Shown one piece after another: positions 5,227 through 6,653 of a stretch of DNA of 6,653 nucleotides (positions are counted from its first letter, which is position 1; every line of letters starts with the position of its first letter). The translations under genes were made by a program, and so were the position numbers. The notes below the pieces were generated by a model. The model had not been told where the DNA came from and did not search any database. It saw only the letters and a list, made by a program, of their open reading frames with translations. This DNA comes from CAZDHT01 sp964505325 (lineage in GTDB: Bacteria > Planctomycetota > PUPC01), in NCBI GenBank assembly GCA_964505325.1, contig CAZDHT010000281.1, forward strand, positions 1 to 6,653. Reading direction: 5' to 3'.

Positions 5227-5296
5227 CCTTTATCTCCTCCAAGTCACCCGGTGCCCTTGTGGTGCTGCCGGGCACATGGTCCGTTTTCGTTTTCAT
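5219..5296 (-). CDS. 25-codon upstream ORF coupled to the zinc-ribbon gene
   Basis: The ATG at 5296 directly follows GCGAGGAGGA, and the peptide reads MKTKTDHVPGSTTRAPGDLE then EIKGG. Its last codons (GAG GAG ATA AAG) supply the ribosome binding site of the next gene, and its TAG lies inside the second and third codons of that gene (GTG GTT AGA). This is the layout of a coupled leader ORF. A hairpin (GTGCCC with GGGCAC, 5251-5275) lies within it, upstream of the downstream ribosome binding site. The ribosome binding site of the ORF is close to its ATG, so expression is uncertain. Alternatively it is the frameshifted beginning of one longer zinc-ribbon protein. Confidence 0.4.
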   Translation of the reverse strand: MKTKTDHVPGSTTRAPGDLEEIKGG

Positions 5297-5498
5297 TCCT
5301 CCTCGCAACGTCACCGCCCGGTCTGGGGCAGCGGCAAAGCGAGATCAACATATCAACGCCGGCGGCAAGAAGTTCGGAGCGTCCCCGCAGGTCGCGGGGC
5401 TCCTCATGCGCCGCCTGACCAGTCTTGGCCTCCTATCTTCTATTACATCTCTCTAAGCCACTGCGGCCTACGTCGGCCTCCAACGGCGCTCATGAGCC
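5297..5498. other. Non-coding gap with one GC hairpin
   Basis: No gene recognised. CCCCGC and GCGGGG form a six-pair hairpin with a five-base loop at 5383-5399, extended by GAG/CTC after an unequal bulge. It has no T run and lies about 90 bases upstream of the 25-codon ORF on the minus strand. The sequence between it and that ORF is where a promoter would be expected; none is clear. Confidence 0.35.
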
Positions 5499-5741
5499 AA
5501 CCCGTTGGGCACCAACGCGTTATGCATGTCGTCGCATGCCGCAACGTCGGCGACCGGGGATTCGCACAGTGCCAGGGCCAACGCCCATGCCGCCGTGAAA
5601 CAGCCCTGCCCGCTTCGTTTTTCCGAGGCCACCCGCACCGCTGCGGCTGGGCTCGATCACCGTCTGACACCGGCTTCACGCAGTAGAGCACCGTGTCAAG
5701 ACTGGCAATCTCGTCCGTCTGCCGGTGATGCAGGGCATCAC
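5499..5741 (-). other. Cluster of inverted repeats, possible structured RNA
   Basis: Five or more helices can be drawn in 243 bases. 5656-5662 (ATCACCG) pairs with 5723-5729 (CGGTGAT) and encloses TGACAC/GTGTCA (5665-5670 with 5693-5698). Next to it, 5624-5655 forms an 11-pair stem with two symmetric one-base mismatches. Then come GCATG/CATGC at 5524-5539 and a nine-pair stem with one mismatch at 5499-5521 (AACcCGTTGG, loop gca). At the other end GTGATGC/GCATCAC (5725-5741) competes with the outer helix for bases 5725-5729. The minus strand is assumed because all genes here are on it. GC-rich DNA yields short stems by chance, so this needs a covariation test; no known RNA family is recognised. 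Confidence 0.35.
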
Positions 5742-6085
5742 GCGCATCGACTGATCACGCAGCCTGGCGTCGGGCCGCAAGAGCGGCCACTCGGCCTGGC
5801 CGGCACCGCGTCCGAGCGTTCACCGCCGACCTGGCGGCCAAGACGCCGGACAATCCCGGCCAAAGCGTTCTCTCAATCCTGGCGTCCTCTCAATTCCTTC
5901 CTCCGACGACCACTCAGAAATGACGCACCTCACGGAGGCAACAACCCAGCGATGCCTCCAACACGAACAACCGAAACCAGACTTCCGTTCGCTGTTGCGA
6001 GTGTGGCTGGCAACAGCTCCATATTCGAAGCTTCCTTCCAGTGGTGACGGTGAGTGCACCCGTGTGACCTGCCGGTCGGCCGCGT
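5742..6085. other. 344-base stretch without a supported gene
   Basis: Only short frames occur. On the minus strand a 30-codon ORF at 6022-5930 (MELLPATLATANGSLVSVVR...) has AAGGAA nine bases upstream and ends in a TGA that overlaps a GTG in another frame; nothing supports it further. GGAGGCA/TGCCTCC at 5934-5959 is a seven-pair inverted repeat with a 12-base loop. Longer plus-strand frames have no ribosome binding site and no recognisable protein. Confidence 0.4.
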
Positions 6086-6277
6086 TCAGGCGATTGCCGC
6101 CCCGAGAACGCTTCTGACGGGCCCGCTGTGCTGCGGACCCCCGGCCGTGCCCGGCGCTGCACTCAGACCGTCGACTGCTTCACTCCATACGCGTCCTCCT
6201 TCTTCCAAAGACCGGTTCATCGTCACCAGTTCCCTCAGTCTCATCTGCGATCCGTCTCTTCCGGACAGCCCTGTCAT
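6086..6277 (-). CDS. Hypothetical 63-residue ORF, overlapping the ORF before it by ATGA
   Basis: The ATG at 6277 shares the bases ATGA with the stop of the preceding 39-codon ORF, and GGAGGAGG stands about ten bases upstream. The product starts MTGLSGRDGSQMRLRELVTM and has a charged helix-like part (residues 12-35), then a Gly/Pro/Ala-rich end. No domain, signal peptide or cysteines. The support is only the overlap and the ribosome binding site, so it may not be a real gene. Confidence 0.3.
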   Translation of the reverse strand: MTGLSGRDGSQMRLRELVTMNRSLEEGGRVWSEAVDGLSAAPGTAGGPQHSGPVRSVLGAAIA

Positions 6278-6393
6278 CTCTCGTGCGCCTCCTCCCGAGC
6301 GCCGGGAGACGAGTCAGGGGCCATCGTTGCCGTCCGGCGGGCCTTTTCGACCCGTTGGTCTGTTGTCGTGTCCTCCTTCACTGCCAGGTACAT
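6274..6393 (-). CDS. Hypothetical 39-residue ORF downstream of the PEP-CTERM gene
   Basis: It starts 48 bases after the stop of the PEP-CTERM gene at the right edge. The product begins MYLAVKEDTTTDQRVEKARR and is hydrophilic and highly charged throughout. GGAG lies about ten bases ahead of the ATG and a GGAAGG sequence directly abuts it. The ATGA overlap with the next ORF is the main argument that the two form a small unit. No homology is recognised. Confidence 0.3.
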   Translation of the reverse strand: MYLAVKEDTTTDQRVEKARRTATMAPDSSPGAREEAHER

Positions 6394-6441
6394 CCTTCCA
6401 CGTCTCCTCATGCGAGGGGACGGGCTGCTCTGCTTCTTCCC

Positions 6442-6653
6442 TTACCTGCGCCGGCGGAGTCTCGCACCTGCGAGCCCCATGGCGAGCAGAGCCAGTGGCG
6501 CCGGCTCGGGGATGTTGTCGCTCTCCTTGTTTCCGAAGTAGACCACAGTGGTCTGGTTGGCGACCACCGCCGTGCTGAACGGGTTGAGCGTAGTCAGATA
6601 CCATCCGCCCTTCAGCGTCTCGGTGATCGTGTACTGCCCGATGACCAGGTCGG
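6442..6653 (-). CDS. C-terminal part of a PEP-CTERM protein with a Cna-B-like domain (partial)
   Basis: The last 69 residues before a TAA at 6442-6444; the gene enters from the right edge. It begins within a Cna-B-like domain: D-L-V-I-G-Q-Y-T-I-T-E-T-L-K-G-G-W then T-T-L-N-P-F and V-V-Y-F-G-N-K. This matches the second half of the repeats at 2560-3132, including the Glu of Y-T-I-T-E and the Asn of F-G-N; the partner Lys would be outside the window. The tag follows at once: N-I-P-E-P, hydrophobic APLALLAMGLAGA, then RLRRRR. It is therefore another exosortase-type surface protein that places a Cna-B-like module directly before the sorting tag, as in the 471-residue protein. No clear terminator follows the stop codon. 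Confidence 0.88.
   Translation of the reverse strand, partial: DLVIGQYTITETLKGGWYLTTLNPFSTAVVANQTTVVYFGNKESDNIPEPAPLALLAMGLAGARLRRRR

Noticed and set aside
4960..5418. 152-codon plus-strand frame
   Set aside because: It covers the zinc-ribbon gene on the opposite strand, has no good ribosome binding site, and its product has no domain-like pattern.
5499..5521. Integron attC site
   Set aside because: The AAC...GTT ends and mismatched stem recall attC, but the element is only 23 bases, the end sequences do not fit the core-site consensus, and there is no integrase or cassette array.
5505..6047. 180-codon plus-strand frame
   Set aside because: Biased Arg/Pro/Ser/Thr composition, no ribosome binding site and no recognisable motif; it looks like an open frame in GC-rich non-coding DNA.

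Overview
The window is high in GC and every gene I can support lies on the minus strand, so it reads from position 6653 down to 1. The content suggests a planctomycete-type bacterium: several exported proteins end in a PEP-CTERM sorting tag (Pro-Glu-Pro, a hydrophobic helix, an Arg/Lys-rich tail). The lineage is an inference from protein style only; no rRNA, tRNA or core marker gene is present.

Layout in transcription order: (1) 6653-6442, the C-terminal end of a PEP-CTERM protein carrying the last part of a Cna-B-like domain; (2) 6393-6086, two small ORFs overlapping by ATGA, of uncertain reality; (3) about 6085-5297, no convincing gene but a dense set of inverted repeats at 5499-5741 and fragments of coding-like sequence; (4) 5296-5062, a 25-codon ORF whose stop overlaps the GTG start of a 54-residue four-cysteine zinc-ribbon-like protein; (5) 5061-4578, mostly silent, ending in the leader of the next gene; (6) 4577-3984, a 197-residue PEP-CTERM protein; (7) 3888-2473, a 471-residue PEP-CTERM protein with two 92-residue Cna-B-like repeats; (8) a perfect 10-bp GC hairpin, then a near-symmetric palindrome in front of (9) 2350-1808, a small membrane-anchored J-domain protein; (10) a 518-base non-coding stretch with palindromes; (11) 1288-440, a 282-residue PEP-CTERM protein that is a paralogue of (7) without the Cna-B repeats; (12) a consensus sigma-70-type promoter at 201-173 driving the first 44 residues of a 2Fe-2S ferredoxin-domain protein, probably an ASKHA/RACo-like corrinoid-protein activator.

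The unifying theme is a cluster of four exosortase-substrate (PEP-CTERM) surface proteins. Two share a conserved N-terminal domain, and at least two carry Cna-B-like modules with the Lys/Glu/Asn pattern expected for internal isopeptide bonds. The window has no exosortase or polysaccharide locus, so processing would depend on genes elsewhere. The most original observations are the small translationally coupled zinc-ribbon gene, the inverted-repeat cluster that may be a structured RNA, and a leader motif (unused strong Shine-Dalgarno followed by CATCTG) shared by two of the PEP-CTERM genes.
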